A DNA stretch of 64,000 bases from Noviherbaspirillum autotrophicum. GTDB taxonomy: Bacteria; Pseudomonadota; Gammaproteobacteria; Burkholderiales; Burkholderiaceae_D. Both the position numbers and the translations under genes were made by a program. Below the pieces are notes generated by a model. That model searched no databases, was not told the DNA's origin, and saw nothing but the letters and a program-made list of their open reading frames with translations. The DNA is taken from the NCBI RefSeq assembly GCF_000818395.1, contig NZ_JWJG01000028.1, forward strand, positions 3,809,561 to 3,873,560, written 5' to 3'. Of this stretch, positions 10,053 through 21,342 are shown piece by piece. Position 1 is the stretch's first letter, and the number at the start of each line of letters is the position of its first letter.

Positions 10053-11399
10053 TTAATGGTGATGATGGTGATCCGGATGGTCGCAGTCGTCCCCGCAGGT
10101 GATCTGATCGACTACGTAGTTGGCGACCTGTTCGAAAACAACCACCGTCTGGTTGTTTTCCACATTCTCGCCGCGCATCGTCTTGACGGTTGCCACGCCC
10201 TTGGCAACCTCGTCTTCACCAATGATGACGGCAAAGTCCGCGCCGCTTGCATCGGCACGCTTCATCTGCGCCTTGAAACTGCCGCCGGCACTGGCCGTAG
10301 CGCAATGCAGCACAACATCCAGGCCGGCGTCGCGCAAGCGTTCCGCCACAACGAAGGCCTGCATTTGTGCAGCGGCGCCCTGATGCACGACATACACGTC
10401 GCAAAGCTTTTGCGCAAACTGTTCGCCCGATGCCTTCATCAATTCCAGCAGGCGCTCGACACCAATGGCGAATCCGCACGCCGGTGTCGGCTTACCGCCG
10501 AACATTTCGATCAACGGGTCATAACGCCCTCCGCCGCATACCGTACCCTGCGCGCCGAGCTGGTCCGTAACCCACTCGAACACTGTACGGTTGTAGTAAT
10601 CCATGCCCCGCACCAAGCGCGGATTAATGGTGAATGGAATACTGTTATGGCGTAGGATTTTCTGCACGCCTTCAAAGTGCGCCAGCGACTCTTCACCCAG
10701 ATAGTCAAGCAGCTTCGGCGCGGCATTGACCATTTCCTGCATCGCGGGGTTCTTGGTATCGAGGATACGCAGCGGGTTCGAATGCAGCCGGCGCTGCGCG
10801 TCGGCATCGAGCAGCTCCTTGTGCTGCTCGAAGTACGCAATCAAGTCGGTACGATGCCGGTTGCGCTCTTCCGCATTACCGATCGAGTTGAGCTCAAGAC
10901 GGATATTCTGCAGCCCGAGGTCGTCCCACAGGCGCTGGCACAGCATGATCAGTTCGGCATCGATATCCGGCCCGGTGAAGCCAAGTGCCTCGGCGCCGAC
11001 CTGATGGAATTGGCGATAGCGGCCGCGCTGCGGCTTTTCATGGCGGAACATCGGGCCGGCGTACCAGAGGCGTTTCGGACCTTCGTATGTCAGGTTGTGT
11101 TCGATCGCGGCGCGCACCACTCCCGCAGTGCTTTCCGGGCGCAGCGTAAGCTGGTCGCCATTCATCGAATCGACGAACGAGTACATTTCCTTCTCGACGA
11201 TGTCGGTGACGGCGCCGAGGCCGCGCGCAAACAGCGCGGTCGGTTCCACGATCGGCGTACGGATCTGCTGGAAGCCGTAGCTCTTCAACACCGATTGCAC
11301 GGTATTCTCAAACAATTCCCACAACGGAGCATCTGCCGGCAGGATGTCATTCATCCCTTTCACACCGGCAATTTTTTCTGTTTTCTTGTTTTCTGACAT
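10053..11399 (-). CDS. hisS: Histidyl-tRNA synthetase
   Basis: Charges tRNA-His with histidine. The 448-residue class II synthetase shows the [13 protein letters not shown] region, motif 2 ([18 protein letters not shown]), the histidine-binding [12 protein letters not shown] segment and motif 3 (GFAIGVERL), then the anticodon-binding domain. It is some 20 residues longer than the E. coli enzyme. Part of the difference is an unusual C-terminal tail, [14 protein letters not shown], with two Cys, three Asp and six His. The tail is encoded in frame right up to the stop, with no sign of a sequencing break. Confidence 0.97.
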   Translation of the reverse strand: MSENKKTEKIAGVKGMNDILPADAPLWELFENTVQSVLKSYGFQQIRTPIVEPTALFARGLGAVTDIVEKEMYSFVDSMNGDQLTLRPESTAGVVRAAIEHNLTYEGPKRLWYAGPMFRHEKPQRGRYRQFHQVGAEALGFTGPDIDAELIMLCQRLWDDLGLQNIRLELNSIGNAEERNRHRTDLIAYFEQHKELLDADAQRRLHSNPLRILDTKNPAMQEMVNAAPKLLDYLGEESLAHFEGVQKILRHNSIPFTINPRLVRGMDYYNRTVFEWVTDQLGAQGTVCGGGRYDPLIEMFGGKPTPACGFAIGVERLLELMKASGEQFAQKLCDVYVVHQGAAAQMQAFVVAERLRDAGLDVVLHCATASAGGSFKAQMKRADASGADFAVIIGEDEVAKGVATVKTMRGENVENNQTVVVFEQVANYVVDQITCGDDCDHPDHHHHH

Positions 11400-11429
11400 T
11401 CTATTCGGACGATTAATATACGGTGCGCT

Positions 11430-12701
11430 TCAGGCGGCAGCCATCGCGTTTCCATAGCGTGTTTTCACATAATCCAGCACGATGGCCTGGAACTCTTCTG
11501 CGATATGCTCGCCACGCAGGGTGACTTTCTTTTCGCCGTCGACAAACACCGGGGCCGCCGGCGACTCGCCGGTGCCCGGCAGGCTGATCCCGATATTGGC
11601 GTGCTTTGACTCTCCCGGCCCGTTGACGATACATCCCATGACTGCAACATTCATGTTTTCAACGCCAGGGTAGAGTTTTTTCCATGTCGGCATCTGTTCG
11701 CGCAGGTAGGTCTGGATCCTGTCCGCCAATTCCTGGAAAACGGTTGAGGTAGTACGCCCGCAACCCGGGCAAGCAATAACCATGGGCGTAAACTTGCGCA
11801 GCCCCATCGTCTGCAGGATTTCCTGGGCCACCACGACTTCCTTGGTGCGGTCGCCGCCAGGTTCTGGCGTGAGAGAGATACGAATGGTATCGCCGATCCC
11901 CTCCTGCAGCAGAACCGACAGCGCAGCAGTCGACGCTACGATGCCCTTGCTGCCCATGCCGGCCTCGGTCAATCCCAAATGAAGCGGGTAGTCGCAGCGC
12001 TGGGCCAATTCGCGATAAACAGCGATCAAGTCCTGCACGCCCGACACCTTGCATGACAGGATGATCTTGTCACCTGCCATACCAAGTCCCTCTGCGCGCT
12101 GCGCATTCTCGATCGCCGAAGTGACCAATGCCTCGTACATCACGGCTTGCGCATCCCATGGATCGGCGCGCTGCGCGTTTTCGTCCATGATGCGCGCCAG
12201 CAGCGCCTGATCGAGACTGCCCCAATTGACGCCAATACGCACAGGCTTGTCATACTTGCAGGCGACCTCGATCATCTGCGCAAACTGCGTGTCGCGCTTG
12301 GCGCCCTGTCCGACATTGCCCGGATTGATACGGTACTTCGACAAGGCTTGCGCGCATTCAGGAAAATCGGTGAGCAGCTTGTGGCCGTTGTAATGAAAAT
12401 CGCCGACCAGCGGCACGTCCACCCCCATCTTGTCCAACTGTTCGCGTATCGCGACCACGGCTGCAGCGGCTTCAGGGTTATTGACGGTAATGCGAACGAG
12501 TTCCGAACCGGCGCGCGCCAAGTCCTTGACCTGGATAGCAGTCGAGATCGCGTCAGCGGTATCCGTATTGGTCATGGACTGAACCACAACCGGCGCGACA
12601 CCGCCTACAACAACTTCGCGCGCGCCATAGCGCACCGCCACGCCGCGGCTGTTGCGACGCGCGCGCGGGCCGGAGGCAATTGGAGAATTCGTTTGGGACA
12701 T
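11430..12701 (-). CDS. ispG: 4-hydroxy-3-methylbut-2-enyl diphosphate synthase IspG
   Basis: The iron-sulfur enzyme of the next-to-last step of the MEP isoprenoid pathway, converting MEcPP to HMBPP. The 423-residue protein has the TIM-barrel start ([20 protein letters not shown]) and the C-terminal cluster domain with the three cysteines in CPGCGRT and [10 protein letters not shown]. The insert of several tens of residues typical of Gram-negative IspG fits its length. It lies between rodZ and hisS in the conserved order. Confidence 0.97.
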   Translation of the reverse strand: MSQTNSPIASGPRARRNSRGVAVRYGAREVVVGGVAPVVVQSMTNTDTADAISTAIQVKDLARAGSELVRITVNNPEAAAAVVAIREQLDKMGVDVPLVGDFHYNGHKLLTDFPECAQALSKYRINPGNVGQGAKRDTQFAQMIEVACKYDKPVRIGVNWGSLDQALLARIMDENAQRADPWDAQAVMYEALVTSAIENAQRAEGLGMAGDKIILSCKVSGVQDLIAVYRELAQRCDYPLHLGLTEAGMGSKGIVASTAALSVLLQEGIGDTIRISLTPEPGGDRTKEVVVAQEILQTMGLRKFTPMVIACPGCGRTTSTVFQELADRIQTYLREQMPTWKKLYPGVENMNVAVMGCIVNGPGESKHANIGISLPGTGESPAAPVFVDGEKKVTLRGEHIAEEFQAIVLDYVKTRYGNAMAAA

Positions 12702-12709
12702 GCTGATAT

Positions 12710-13678
12710 TTACTTCAGGTTTAAGCGGGCGACATTGCTTTTGCCAGCCTTGATTTCCAGTGGTTCGCCACGCAAGGTCGCATCAACACCGGACGCGTTT
12801 CCGATGACCAGCAAGACGGGCGCTGCAACTTCGATCGTTTCGGTGTCACCGGCCTTCATCAGGCGCGACAGCACACTGCTCTTATTATCGATACGCCGGA
12901 CTTCGACCCACGATTCTTCACGTGCAGTCAGCACCAGAGCATCTTTGACGGCAGGCGCAATCGCTTCCGGCGCAGCGGCAGGCTGCGTTAACGGCTGCTC
13001 AGCGGCAGGAGCGGCACTTTGCTCGACCACTGGTGCACTCGCCACCTGATTGTCCGGCACAACTGCAGGTAGAGCCGTCGTTGCCGTTTCAGGTTTAACC
13101 TCCTCCGTTCGGGCAGGTGCCTCGCCTTGCAGCTTCGGTTTCGATTCCGGTCCAGACAAATATGCCAATCCATTCTTGACCTGCGTTGTTGCCGCCTTCT
13201 GCAATTCGGCGACTTCAGTAATTTGCTGTGCCGCCCAAAGCGCGACCCCAAGCAACACCAGCAGCAGCAATCCAATCACCCATTTCGAAGACAGGCCCGG
13301 CCGCTCGGTCATGGACGGCAGCCGCGCTTCCGAAAAAGGCGTCGACAACGTCTTGCGCGGCACGAGCGGCTCCTGGGCCAGCACAGTTTCGCCCCCCAAC
13401 AGTGTCAGCAACGGCGCAGCATCCACTTTCAGCAGCTTCGCATATGCGCGAACAAATCCACGCACAATTGGCATACCAGGCAAGGATGCATAGTCGTCAC
13501 TCTCGATGGCCACAACTTGGCGCGGCGCCAGATTCAAGTAGTTGGCAACCTGCTCCACCGTCCAGCCCCGCTCCTTTCGGTACGCGGCAAGCTGTGCCCC
13601 CGGTGACAATGGCGTGTGCGGGACTTCCGACGGGCCGGCACTGCCAGCCGACGCATCATTCATTCCTGGCTCACTCAT
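12710..13678 (-). CDS. RodZ-like helix-turn-helix membrane protein
   Basis: A cytoplasmic XRE-like helix-turn-helix domain (about residues 25-95, [20 protein letters not shown]), a transmembrane helix (about 138-158, [18 protein letters not shown]), a Pro/Ala-rich periplasmic linker and a C-terminal DUF4115 domain. This is the layout of RodZ, which links MreB to the cell-wall elongation machinery. I place the start at 13678, where a GGAG is 6 bases upstream; 322 residues result and the gene overlaps pilW by 8 bases. The symbol is left blank because paralogues of this layout also exist. Confidence 0.88.
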   Translation of the reverse strand: MSEPGMNDASAGSAGPSEVPHTPLSPGAQLAAYRKERGWTVEQVANYLNLAPRQVVAIESDDYASLPGMPIVRGFVRAYAKLLKVDAAPLLTLLGGETVLAQEPLVPRKTLSTPFSEARLPSMTERPGLSSKWVIGLLLLVLLGVALWAAQQITEVAELQKAATTQVKNGLAYLSGPESKPKLQGEAPARTEEVKPETATTALPAVVPDNQVASAPVVEQSAAPAAEQPLTQPAAAPEAIAPAVKDALVLTAREESWVEVRRIDNKSSVLSRLMKAGDTETIEVAAPVLLVIGNASGVDATLRGEPLEIKAGKSNVARLNLK

Positions 13679-14471
13679 CGAATGCTCCACGTTGATAAGC
13701 TGCGTATTCGGGTGAGTCCGGATGACGCCTCCTCAACTGGTTAGCGAGGCTGGACTCCGCAGCGCGATTGCCGAGCTGGTGCTCAATCCTTATTGCGAGC
13801 CACAGCGCATCAGCCGCCATCACATCAGCCTTCATCACTCGGCCGATATAAAAGCGTGCTCGCTCGAAATCGCGCTGCTCGAAGTAAATTTTCGCCAGAT
13901 TGGCATTGGTCGACGGATTGCCCGGATCGAGTTGAAAGGCTTGCGAAAAATATTTTTCTGCCGCAGCCCGATCCTTGACTTTCATGCTGCACACGCCGGC
14001 GTTGCTCAATGCCTTTTCAGGCGACTGGTAGCCACGGTTCTTGAACGCCGTCTCGAAATAAGAAATGGACTGGCGTTCGCGCCCGTTCTGGCACAGAAAC
14101 CATCCATAGTTATTATTGAAATCCGGGTTTTGTGGCGCAAATCGAAGCGCTTGCAGGAAGTTTTCCTCCGCCAGACGCGTTTCACCCATGTCCATGTAGA
14201 TCAAGCCACGCATGCTGTAAGCATCGGCAAAATCCGGATATGCCTGCAACGCCAGCTTGATCTCGTCCAGTGCAACTGGCAACTGCCGCTGTTGATAATA
14301 CCCGATTGCCAGTTGCAACCGGATATTGGCGCGCTTTTGATTATCGGTTTGATCCGAGAGGGTCGGCAATTCGCCTTTACTTCCCGAAGCCGGATTGGTG
14401 CCACAACCAGCCAACAACACGGCGGCCGTGACGATAGCGGCAACCCAGTACAAGCCTGTCGCTCTGTTCAC
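13671..14471 (-). CDS. pilW: Type IV pilus biogenesis/stability lipoprotein PilW (PilF-like)
   Basis: A 266-residue lipoprotein with lipobox LAGC (acylated Cys22) and about six TPR helical hairpins (for example [20 protein letters not shown]). PilW/PilF helps the PilQ secretin assemble in the outer membrane for type IV pili. It overlaps rlmN by 4 bases and the rodZ start by 8 bases, so all three are translationally coupled. No other pilus gene lies in the window, which is normal for this locus. Confidence 0.9.
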   Translation of the reverse strand: MNRATGLYWVAAIVTAAVLLAGCGTNPASGSKGELPTLSDQTDNQKRANIRLQLAIGYYQQRQLPVALDEIKLALQAYPDFADAYSMRGLIYMDMGETRLAEENFLQALRFAPQNPDFNNNYGWFLCQNGRERQSISYFETAFKNRGYQSPEKALSNAGVCSMKVKDRAAAEKYFSQAFQLDPGNPSTNANLAKIYFEQRDFERARFYIGRVMKADVMAADALWLAIRIEHQLGNRAAESSLANQLRRRHPDSPEYAAYQRGAFDE

Positions 14472-15637
14472 CGGGGCACCTCCACGATACGGCCAAAATT
14501 CTTTCCGAATTTTTCTTGGTATTCGGCCATTTTCTGCATGCGCTCCTGTACCCGGGTACGATCCTGCACTTCACCGGCCAACTGACCGCAAGCGGCATCG
14601 ATGTCGTCGCCACGCGTTTTGCGGATGGTCGTGACAATACCGGCATCCATCAGGACTTGCGCGAAGGCCTTGATGCGCGCATTGTTCGACCGCTTCAAGC
14701 CCGACTCCGGGAACGGATTGAATGGAATCAGATTGAACTTGCACGGCACCTGATTGGCGCCATTTTTCACCAGCGCCACCAGTTCACGCGCATGCTCATC
14801 GGCGTCATTGACACCATCGAGCATGCAGTATTCGAAAGTGATGAAATCGCGTGGCGCGAACTCGAGATAGCGCTTGCAGGCGGCCATCAAGTCAGCCAGC
14901 GGATACTTCTTATTCAACGGCACCAAGCCGTCCCGCAACGCGTTATTCGAGGCATGGAGCGACACCGCCAATGCAACTGGACATTCCTGTGCGAGGCGAT
15001 CGATCATCGGCACTACGCCGCTGGTTGAAACGGTCACGCGTCGGCGCGACAAGCCGTAGGCGTTATCGTCCAGCATCAGTTTGAGCGCGGTAACGGTCGG
15101 CTCGAAATTCAGCAAAGGCTCACCCATACCCATCATCACGACGTTCGTGATCTGGCGCTCGCCCTTGGGGCCGGGTTCGATGCCTTTCGATGTGCGCAGC
15201 GCGAATTCAGCCATCCAAAGCTGGCCGATGATTTCGCCCACGGCAAGATTGCGGCTAAAGCCCTGCTTCCCGGTCGAGCAAAAGCGGCAATTGACTGCGC
15301 AGCCCGCTTGCGTGGAAATGCACAGCGTGCCGCGATTTTCTTCAGGGATAAATACCGTTTCGACCGCATTGCCCTGCCCGACGTCCAACAGCCACTTGCG
15401 GGTACCATCGGCCGACGTATGATCGCTGATCACGGCAGGCGCAGCAATCATTGCACGAGTCTTGAGCTTGTCGCGCAACGATTTGGCCAGATCGGTCATT
15501 GCATCGAAATCGCTAGCACCGAATTGATGGATCCAGCGCTGCAATTGCTTGGCGCGAAACGGCTTTTCACCCAACTCGCTGCAATAAGCAACGAGTTGCG
15601 CGGGATCGAGGTCCAGCAAGTTGGTGAGAGCCGTCAT
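14468..15637 (-). CDS. rlmN: Dual-specificity rRNA/tRNA adenine-C2 methyltransferase RlmN
   Basis: A radical SAM enzyme that methylates C2 of A2503 in 23S rRNA and A37 in some tRNAs. The 389-residue protein carries the cluster motif CAVNCRFC, the GMGEPLLNF segment, the [14 protein letters not shown] region and the C-terminal catalytic cysteine in [12 protein letters not shown]. It lies 79 bases downstream of ndk, as in many Betaproteobacteria, and overlaps pilW. Confidence 0.97.
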   Translation of the reverse strand: MTALTNLLDLDPAQLVAYCSELGEKPFRAKQLQRWIHQFGASDFDAMTDLAKSLRDKLKTRAMIAAPAVISDHTSADGTRKWLLDVGQGNAVETVFIPEENRGTLCISTQAGCAVNCRFCSTGKQGFSRNLAVGEIIGQLWMAEFALRTSKGIEPGPKGERQITNVVMMGMGEPLLNFEPTVTALKLMLDDNAYGLSRRRVTVSTSGVVPMIDRLAQECPVALAVSLHASNNALRDGLVPLNKKYPLADLMAACKRYLEFAPRDFITFEYCMLDGVNDADEHARELVALVKNGANQVPCKFNLIPFNPFPESGLKRSNNARIKAFAQVLMDAGIVTTIRKTRGDDIDAACGQLAGEVQDRTRVQERMQKMAEYQEKFGKNFGRIVEVPR

Positions 15638-15716
15638 AACTACTTTTCATTCTGCCGTTCAATTTTGAAACCGTGGAAGCATCAAATCGAACGGCTATTC
15701 CATCAACGTGAGTAAA

Positions 15717-16142
15717 TTAACGCGAGTAAACGTTCAGTACCGGGAAGAAATAAGCGATTTCAACCTTGGCCGTTTCGGCCGCATCGGAGCCGTGTACGGC
15801 ATTGGCGTCGATCGAATCAGCGAAATCGGCGCGGATCGTGCCTTTTTCAGCCTTCTTCGGGTCGGTCGCGCCCATCAGTTCGCGATTCTTGACGATGGCG
15901 TTCTCGCCCTCCAGCACTTGGATCATCACAGGACCGGAAACCATGAAATCGACCAGATCCTTGAAGAACGGACGCTCGCGGTGCACTGCGTAAAAACCTT
16001 CAGCTTCGGCACGGGACAGTTGCGCCATGCGGGCGGCAACGATCTTCAAGCCGGCGTTTTCGAAACGGGCATATATCTGGCCGATTACGTTTTTGGCGAC
16101 TGCGTCCGGCTTGATGATCGAGAGAGTGCGTTCGATTGCCAT
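15717..16142 (-). CDS. ndk: Nucleoside diphosphate kinase
   Basis: Balances nucleoside triphosphate pools by moving the gamma-phosphate through a phospho-histidine. The 141-residue product has the N-terminal [12 protein letters not shown] and the active-site region with VHGSDAAE, where His is the phosphorylated residue. I start at 16142 because a GGAG lies 8-10 bases upstream; the longer reading would add only five residues. First gene of the long minus-strand block, so its promoter should lie in 16143-16354. Confidence 0.97.
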   Translation of the reverse strand: MAIERTLSIIKPDAVAKNVIGQIYARFENAGLKIVAARMAQLSRAEAEGFYAVHRERPFFKDLVDFMVSGPVMIQVLEGENAIVKNRELMGATDPKKAEKGTIRADFADSIDANAVHGSDAAETAKVEIAYFFPVLNVYSR

Positions 16143-16354
16143 CTGTAAAAACTCCAATAAAAAGAAAGGGTTAAGATCACTAATTGAGAATTCAACTAAC
16201 CTTTAATTTTACCACGAATCACCTTACCCAAGGGATTTCACACCAGTACGTACAATCAATGGCGCAGCCAACCTGACAGCGCCCATCCAGCAACGCACCG
16301 CCGTGTTATTCTTTGGGCACTCATTCCGAAGCAATCGAAATTGGAGGCACAACA

Positions 16355-17044
16355 ATGAACCAACCCCTGCAAACTTACGGCACGTCCAGTGAAGCACTGG
16401 TTGTGCGCAATCGGGTTCTGCGCAATACCTACTGGCTGCTTGCGCTGTCGATGATTCCGACCATCCTGGGCGCTTGGCTCGGGGTTCAGATCAAGTTTTC
16501 ATTTTTCCCGGGAAGCCCGTTCATCGGCTTCATGATGTTTCTCGGCATTGCGTTCGGCTTCTTCTATGCGATCGAGAAGACCAAGAATTCCGGCGTAGGT
16601 GTGGCCGTCCTGCTCGGCTTTACCTTCTTCATGGGCCTGATGTTGTCGCGCCTGATCGAACACACCCTGCACTTCTCGAACGGGGCGTCGCTAATCATGA
16701 CAGCCTTCGGCGGCACCGCAAGCATTTTTGCCGGTATGGCAACGATTGCCACTGTCTCCAAGCGCGACTTTTCCGGTCTCGGAAAATGGCTGTTTGCCGG
16801 CATGTTGGTGATCCTGGTTGCCGCACTTGCGAATGCATTTCTGCATTTATCCGCGCTTTATCTCGTCGTTTCAGTGCTGGCCATCGTGATTTTTTCCGCT
16901 TACATCCTGTTCGATGTTCAGCAGATCATCAATGGCGGTGAAACCAACTACATTTCGGCGACGCTTAACATCTATCTCGATATCTACAATATCTTCAGCA
17001 ATTTGCTGGCCTTACTAGGCATTTTCGGCGGCGAACGCGATTGA
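16355..17044 (+). CDS. Bax inhibitor-1/YccA family membrane protein
   Basis: A 229-residue integral membrane protein with about seven hydrophobic helices, of the BI-1 (TMBIM/YccA/YbhL) family. E. coli YccA modulates FtsH; others have been linked to ion or proton flux. The C-terminal YNIFSNLLALLGIFGG is typical. A TTGGAGG ribosome site sits 7 bases before the ATG at 16355. It is read opposite to ndk across a 212-base gap and ends at a strong terminator. Exact transport or regulatory function cannot be read from sequence. Confidence 0.9.
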   Translation: MNQPLQTYGTSSEALVVRNRVLRNTYWLLALSMIPTILGAWLGVQIKFSFFPGSPFIGFMMFLGIAFGFFYAIEKTKNSGVGVAVLLGFTFFMGLMLSRLIEHTLHFSNGASLIMTAFGGTASIFAGMATIATVSKRDFSGLGKWLFAGMLVILVAALANAFLHLSALYLVVSVLAIVIFSAYILFDVQQIINGGETNYISATLNIYLDIYNIFSNLLALLGIFGGERD

Positions 17045-17063
17045 ACTCGCCACCTGAAAAAAA

Positions 17064-17088
17064 GCCGGCCCGTGAGGCCGGCTTTTTT
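17064..17088. terminator. Bidirectional intrinsic terminator
   Basis: A 7-bp GCCGGCC/GGCCGGC stem with a 5-base loop, flanked by a run of A on the left and six T on the right. It lies between the convergent BI-1 family gene and rlmD and could stop transcription from both sides. Confidence 0.9.
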
Positions 17089-17106
17089 ATTTCAGCGCCA
17101 GCCGAC

Positions 17107-18447
17107 TCAGCTCAACTCGAATACAGCCATCGACTCTACGTGCGCGGTGTGAGGAAACATGTTCACGACACCAGCCTGCTTCAGGGCATATCCCCCTTGG
17201 TGCACAAGGAAACCCGCGTCGCGTGCCAGTGTCGACGGATTGCAGGAGACATAAACAATACGCTTTGGCTTCATTTCGGGATGCGACTCTCCCATGCCGA
17301 CAATCGCCTGACAGACAGCCATTGCCCCTTCCCGCGGCGGGTCGATCAACATCCGATCGAACTTGCCAAGCGCCACAAAATCTTCCGCCGTCGCCTCGAA
17401 TAAGTTACGCGAATAAAATGTAGTTTTCTTGTCGAGTCCGTTGACTCGTGCGTTATCGAGCGCACGCTCGGTCAATGCCGTACTGCCTTCGATCCCAACC
17501 ACTTCACGCGCCTGTGTAGCGATAGGCAATGTGAAATTACCCAGTCCGCAAAACAGGTCCGCGATCCGGTCGTCGGCTTGCGCCTCCAGCAAGCGCAACG
17601 CCCGAGCTACCAGAACACGGTTGATATGATGATTGACCTGGGTGAAATCAGTGGGTTTGAACGGCATTCGGACACCAAATTCCGGCAACACATATTGCAA
17701 CTGAACATCCATTGGATAAAACGGATAAACGGTGTCCGGCCCTTTCGGTTGCAGCCACCACTGAACCCGGTATTCGTCCGCGAATGCCTTCAGCTTCGTT
17801 TCGTCATCCGCCGTCAGCGGGGCCATGTTACGCAATACCAGCGCTGTTACCCCCTCTCCCACGGCCAGTTCGATTTGTGGCATTTGCTCAAAGATTGACA
17901 GCGACTGGACCAGATGCCGCAACGGCACCAGCATCGCGGACACATGCGGCGGCAGGATTTCGCAGGTTTTCATGTCTGCGATGAACGATGACTTCCGCTC
18001 ATGAAAACCGACCAGCACCCCGCCTTTTTTCTGGACATTACGTACCGATAAGCGCGCCCGGTAGCGATAGCCCCAGGTCGGTCCGAAAATCGGTCGCATT
18101 ACCGTTTCGGCACGAACCTTACCCAGGTGCCACAAATTATCTTCCAATACACGCTGCTTGATCGCGACTTGCGCGGATGGCTCCAAATGCTGCATTGCGC
18201 ATCCGCCGCAGGTGCCAAAATAGGTGCATTTCGGCTTAACCCGCAACGAGGACTCGCGATGCAGCTCAGTAAGGGTTGCCGCTTCCCATTTGGGCTTGCG
18301 TCGAAAAGACTGGAAGTTGACCCGCTCGCCCGGAAGCGCTCCCTCGACGAAGATGACTTTTCCTTGGGTACCATCCTCGTTCTGCAAATGGCCAACGCCG
18401 CGGCCTTCCATGTCGAGGGACTCGATTTCGATGATTGGGTGCTGCAT
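17107..18447 (-). CDS. rlmD: 23S rRNA (uracil-1939-C5) methyltransferase RlmD
   Basis: SAM-dependent m5U methyltransferase of 23S rRNA. The 446-residue product has an N-terminal TRAM RNA-binding domain (residues 1-65), the iron-sulfur motif [10 protein letters not shown], the SAM-binding [12 protein letters not shown] and the catalytic cysteine in [11 protein letters not shown]. It stands alone on the minus strand, 64 bases from the exonuclease gene upstream. Confidence 0.96.
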   Translation of the reverse strand: MQHPIIEIESLDMEGRGVGHLQNEDGTQGKVIFVEGALPGERVNFQSFRRKPKWEAATLTELHRESSLRVKPKCTYFGTCGGCAMQHLEPSAQVAIKQRVLEDNLWHLGKVRAETVMRPIFGPTWGYRYRARLSVRNVQKKGGVLVGFHERKSSFIADMKTCEILPPHVSAMLVPLRHLVQSLSIFEQMPQIELAVGEGVTALVLRNMAPLTADDETKLKAFADEYRVQWWLQPKGPDTVYPFYPMDVQLQYVLPEFGVRMPFKPTDFTQVNHHINRVLVARALRLLEAQADDRIADLFCGLGNFTLPIATQAREVVGIEGSTALTERALDNARVNGLDKKTTFYSRNLFEATAEDFVALGKFDRMLIDPPREGAMAVCQAIVGMGESHPEMKPKRIVYVSCNPSTLARDAGFLVHQGGYALKQAGVVNMFPHTAHVESMAVFELS

Positions 18448-18511
18448 GGTGATTGAGTGGCCGGAAGTTCATTCCAGCAAGAAAAGTAAAAGACTGGCGG
18501 AATTATACGGA

Positions 18512-19294
18512 TTAGCGCGCCGGCTGCCACGCAGCCAGATACTCTTTCCAGTGCTGCCCGTCCAGAGCCGCGAGAGCGGAACGAACCAGTTCGATTTCCG
18601 CTTCGTAGGAAGCACGGGTCATGAGACCGCGCATGAGCAGGAAACGGCAATACACCAGATACGTGTTCACCACGTCAGTTTCGCAATAGTCGCGTATCTC
18701 ACCCAGGCGCCCCTCCTGGAACAAGGTCCACACCTGAGAGCCGTCAACGCCCAGCTTGCCTGGAAAGCCGCACAGCTTGGCCAGGTCGTCGAGCGGCGCG
18801 TTGGCACGCCCGGTGTACAGGGCCAGCAAATCCATCAGGTCAAGATGGCGACTGTGATAGCGGCTCAAGTAGTTATTCCACTTGAAGTCGCGATCTTCAT
18901 CGCCCATTTCCCAATAGCGCGATGCGGTTACACCATTGACCATTGCCCGGTAGTGCAGAACCGGCAGATCGAAACCGCCACCGTTCCACGACACCAGTTG
19001 TGGCGTGTACTTGTCGATGATGCGAAAAAAATCGTGGATCAGCTTCTGTTCGCTATCCTGAGGGTTGCCCAGGGATTTCACGCGAAACCCCTCGTCGTCT
19101 CGGAAGACGCATGAGATAGCTGCGACACGATGCAGGTGATGCGGCAGGAAGTCCGATCCGCTTTTTTCGCGGCGCGCTGCAAATGCCGCATCTGCGACTT
19201 CCGCATCGCTCAAGTCGCGAGGTGAGCCATTCAACGTGCGCAACCCTGGCACATCGGGAATCGTCTCGATGTCGAATACCAGAACGGGAATCAC
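18512..19294 (-). CDS. PolB-like 3'-5' exonuclease (DEDD fold)
   Basis: A 260-residue predicted 3'-5' exonuclease related to the proofreading domain of family B DNA polymerases. Motif I is FDIETIP (Asp8, Glu10), motif II is [10 protein letters not shown] and motif III is [10 protein letters not shown], giving the full set of metal-binding acids. No polymerase domain is attached. The start overlaps the rpoS stop by 4 bases, so it should be made with RpoS. A role in DNA repair in stationary phase is inference from that position. Confidence 0.88.
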   Translation of the reverse strand: MIPVLVFDIETIPDVPGLRTLNGSPRDLSDAEVADAAFAARREKSGSDFLPHHLHRVAAISCVFRDDEGFRVKSLGNPQDSEQKLIHDFFRIIDKYTPQLVSWNGGGFDLPVLHYRAMVNGVTASRYWEMGDEDRDFKWNNYLSRYHSRHLDLMDLLALYTGRANAPLDDLAKLCGFPGKLGVDGSQVWTLFQEGRLGEIRDYCETDVVNTYLVYCRFLLMRGLMTRASYEAEIELVRSALAALDGQHWKEYLAAWQPAR

Positions 19295-20319
19295 AGCAAC
19301 GCATCCTTCCCGACACCACGCGCGGTCAATGCGCGCTTGAGCTTGACCAATGCTTCCTGCTGAATCTGCCGTACCCGCTCCCGGGTCACGCTCATCTCCG
19401 CTGCCAACTCCTCGAGCGTCGCCGGGTCGTCATTGTCGAGGCCGAATCGGCGAATAATCACGACGCGCTGCTTGTCCGGCAACTTCTTGAGCCAGTCGCG
19501 CACCAGGACCGTCATTTCATGGTGCTCGGCGCGCGAGTCAGGGCCATCGTCGAGATCACCCGGCAGCATATCCATCAGGCTTGCCTGCGGATCGTTATCC
19601 AGTGGCGCGTCAAGCGAGGTTGCGTGTTCGGAAAGAGCGAGAATATCCTGCACATCCTCGACCGGGCGGTCGACCAGATGCGCGATGTCCTCGGCCGTCG
19701 CATCCTTGCCATCATGGTGCTGCGCCTCAAGATGGTATTTCGCGCGCAGGATCTGGTTCAGCTCGCGCACCATATGCACCGGCAGGCGCACCGTGCGCGC
19801 CTGGTTCATGATCGCGCGTTCGATACTCTGGCGGATCCACCAGGTCGCATAGGTGGAAAAGCGAAAGCCGCGCTCCGGCTCGAACTTGTCGATCGCGCGC
19901 ATCAAGCCAAGGTTTCCCTCTTCGATCAGATCGAGCAGCACGACCCCGCGGTTGATGTAATGCTTGGCGATCGATACCACTAGCCGCAGATTGTGCTCGA
20001 TCATTTTCTGGCGCGCCTCAAAATTACCCTGCTTGGCCAGCGTCGCGTAATGAACTTCCTGGTCCACCGTCAGCAATGGACGCGCGCCGATCTGGTTGAG
20101 GTAGTGCTGCGTCGTGTCGGTCGACAATTCGGCCGCCAGAACGGTCTTGAGTTCATCGATCGGGTCGACCGCAGCCGCCACTGCACCGTCCACACGGTCC
20201 TCGCCCTCGCCATCATCGATGAGCGCAGCCTCGGCTTCATCACGCGCATTGAGCGAAATGTCATCGGACATATCATCCGAAGCGTCGTCATCGAGAGGAT
20301 CGTGTGGAATACGGGTCAT
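19291..20319 (-). CDS. rpoS: Stationary-phase sigma factor RpoS
   Basis: A 342-residue sigma-70 family factor of the general stress and stationary-phase response. An acidic N-terminus ([11 protein letters not shown]) precedes region 1.2 ([17 protein letters not shown]), region 2 ([37 protein letters not shown]), region 3, and region 4 with the helix-turn-helix ([19 protein letters not shown]). It lies 6 bases after nlpD, the classic surE-pcm-nlpD-rpoS order; in Enterobacteria the main rpoS promoter is within nlpD, which may hold here. Confidence 0.96.
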   Translation of the reverse strand: MTRIPHDPLDDDASDDMSDDISLNARDEAEAALIDDGEGEDRVDGAVAAAVDPIDELKTVLAAELSTDTTQHYLNQIGARPLLTVDQEVHYATLAKQGNFEARQKMIEHNLRLVVSIAKHYINRGVVLLDLIEEGNLGLMRAIDKFEPERGFRFSTYATWWIRQSIERAIMNQARTVRLPVHMVRELNQILRAKYHLEAQHHDGKDATAEDIAHLVDRPVEDVQDILALSEHATSLDAPLDNDPQASLMDMLPGDLDDGPDSRAEHHEMTVLVRDWLKKLPDKQRVVIIRRFGLDNDDPATLEELAAEMSVTRERVRQIQQEALVKLKRALTARGVGKDALL

Positions 20320-20325
20320 TAGTAT

Positions 20326-21285
20326 CTAGCGGCTAGGCAGGAATTTTGACGGATCGACGGGTTTTCCCTGTTGACGAATCTCGAAGTGCAGTTTGACGGC
20401 ATCGCTGTCGGAATTGCCCATTTCTGCAATTTTTTGACCTTTGCTGACGGTTTGATCCTCTTTCACGAAGATGGTTTTGTTATGCGCATACGCCGACAGC
20501 AAGTTATTGGAATGTTTGACAATGACCAAATTACCATACCCTCGGATTCCGCTGCCCGCGTACAGAACCTTGCCCGATCCTGCCGCTAGCACCGGTTGCC
20601 CGAGCTTGCCGGCAATGTCGATCCCTTTCTTGCCATCGCTAAAGGTTGCGACAATTTTCCCATCTGCAGGCCAAATCCAGGAAAGCCCCTCCTCGTCAGG
20701 CAAGGCTGGGACAGGTATCTCCGGCGCCTTTTCAGCCGGCTTATTCGGGTCGACTTTCGCAACAACGGTCGGCGGCACCGTGCCCGGCTGATTTGCGCCT
20801 TCCGGCTTTTGCAATTCCGCCAAGGCAGCCTCTGAATAGGGGCGCTTGTCGCCACGTGGCGCCGACTTGTTCGGCACAGTTGCCGAAGACGATACGGACG
20901 GTGACAAGGGACGCACCTCGACGCCCGATGAAGTTGCGGCACTGGCAGTTTGCGGGCCGCCTTCGGGCGGCAATACACGCAACACTTGATCGACCTTAAT
21001 ATCGTTCGGGTTCGCAAGGTTATTCCATGTGACGAGATCGCGATAGTGTTGACCAAAGTCCAACGCGATCTGAATCAATGTGTCGCCTCGCCTGACTACG
21101 TAATAGCCGCGGCTGTCGGCCTGCTTCGGCGTTGCGGGCGGCTGTACGGCAGTTTTTGCCGCTTCACTTGTTTTGGCGCCGGCTGTGCGGTCAACAACCG
21201 GAGCTGGATGGCGCGTCGTGCCGCATGCAGCAAGCAAACCCGGCAGTACCAGCAGGGATACAAAACGTACTTTATTCATTCTCAT
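20326..21285 (-). CDS. nlpD: NlpD-like lipoprotein with LysM and M23 domains
   Basis: An outer-membrane lipoprotein that activates cell-wall amidases at division. Lipobox LAAC gives acylated Cys21; a LysM domain follows (YYVVRRGDTLIQIALDFG), then a Pro/Ala/Ser-rich linker and a C-terminal M23-type domain. That domain has IWPADGKIVATFSDGKKGID instead of the metal-binding HxxxD motif, as in EnvC/NlpD regulators, so it is likely an activator and not an active peptidase. 319 residues; a start 6 bases later is equally possible. Confidence 0.93.
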   Translation of the reverse strand: MRMNKVRFVSLLVLPGLLAACGTTRHPAPVVDRTAGAKTSEAAKTAVQPPATPKQADSRGYYVVRRGDTLIQIALDFGQHYRDLVTWNNLANPNDIKVDQVLRVLPPEGGPQTASAATSSGVEVRPLSPSVSSSATVPNKSAPRGDKRPYSEAALAELQKPEGANQPGTVPPTVVAKVDPNKPAEKAPEIPVPALPDEEGLSWIWPADGKIVATFSDGKKGIDIAGKLGQPVLAAGSGKVLYAGSGIRGYGNLVIVKHSNNLLSAYAHNKTIFVKEDQTVSKGQKIAEMGNSDSDAVKLHFEIRQQGKPVDPSKFLPSR

Positions 21286-21342
21286 TCAATTCATTATTCG
21301 GGGACCGTGTGGCAGAAAACATGTCATGTCCTGTCGGGACAT

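Noticed and set aside
20580-21285. NlpD as an active M23 endopeptidase
   Set aside because: The metal-binding HxxxD motif is not seen where expected; an amidase-activator role fits better.
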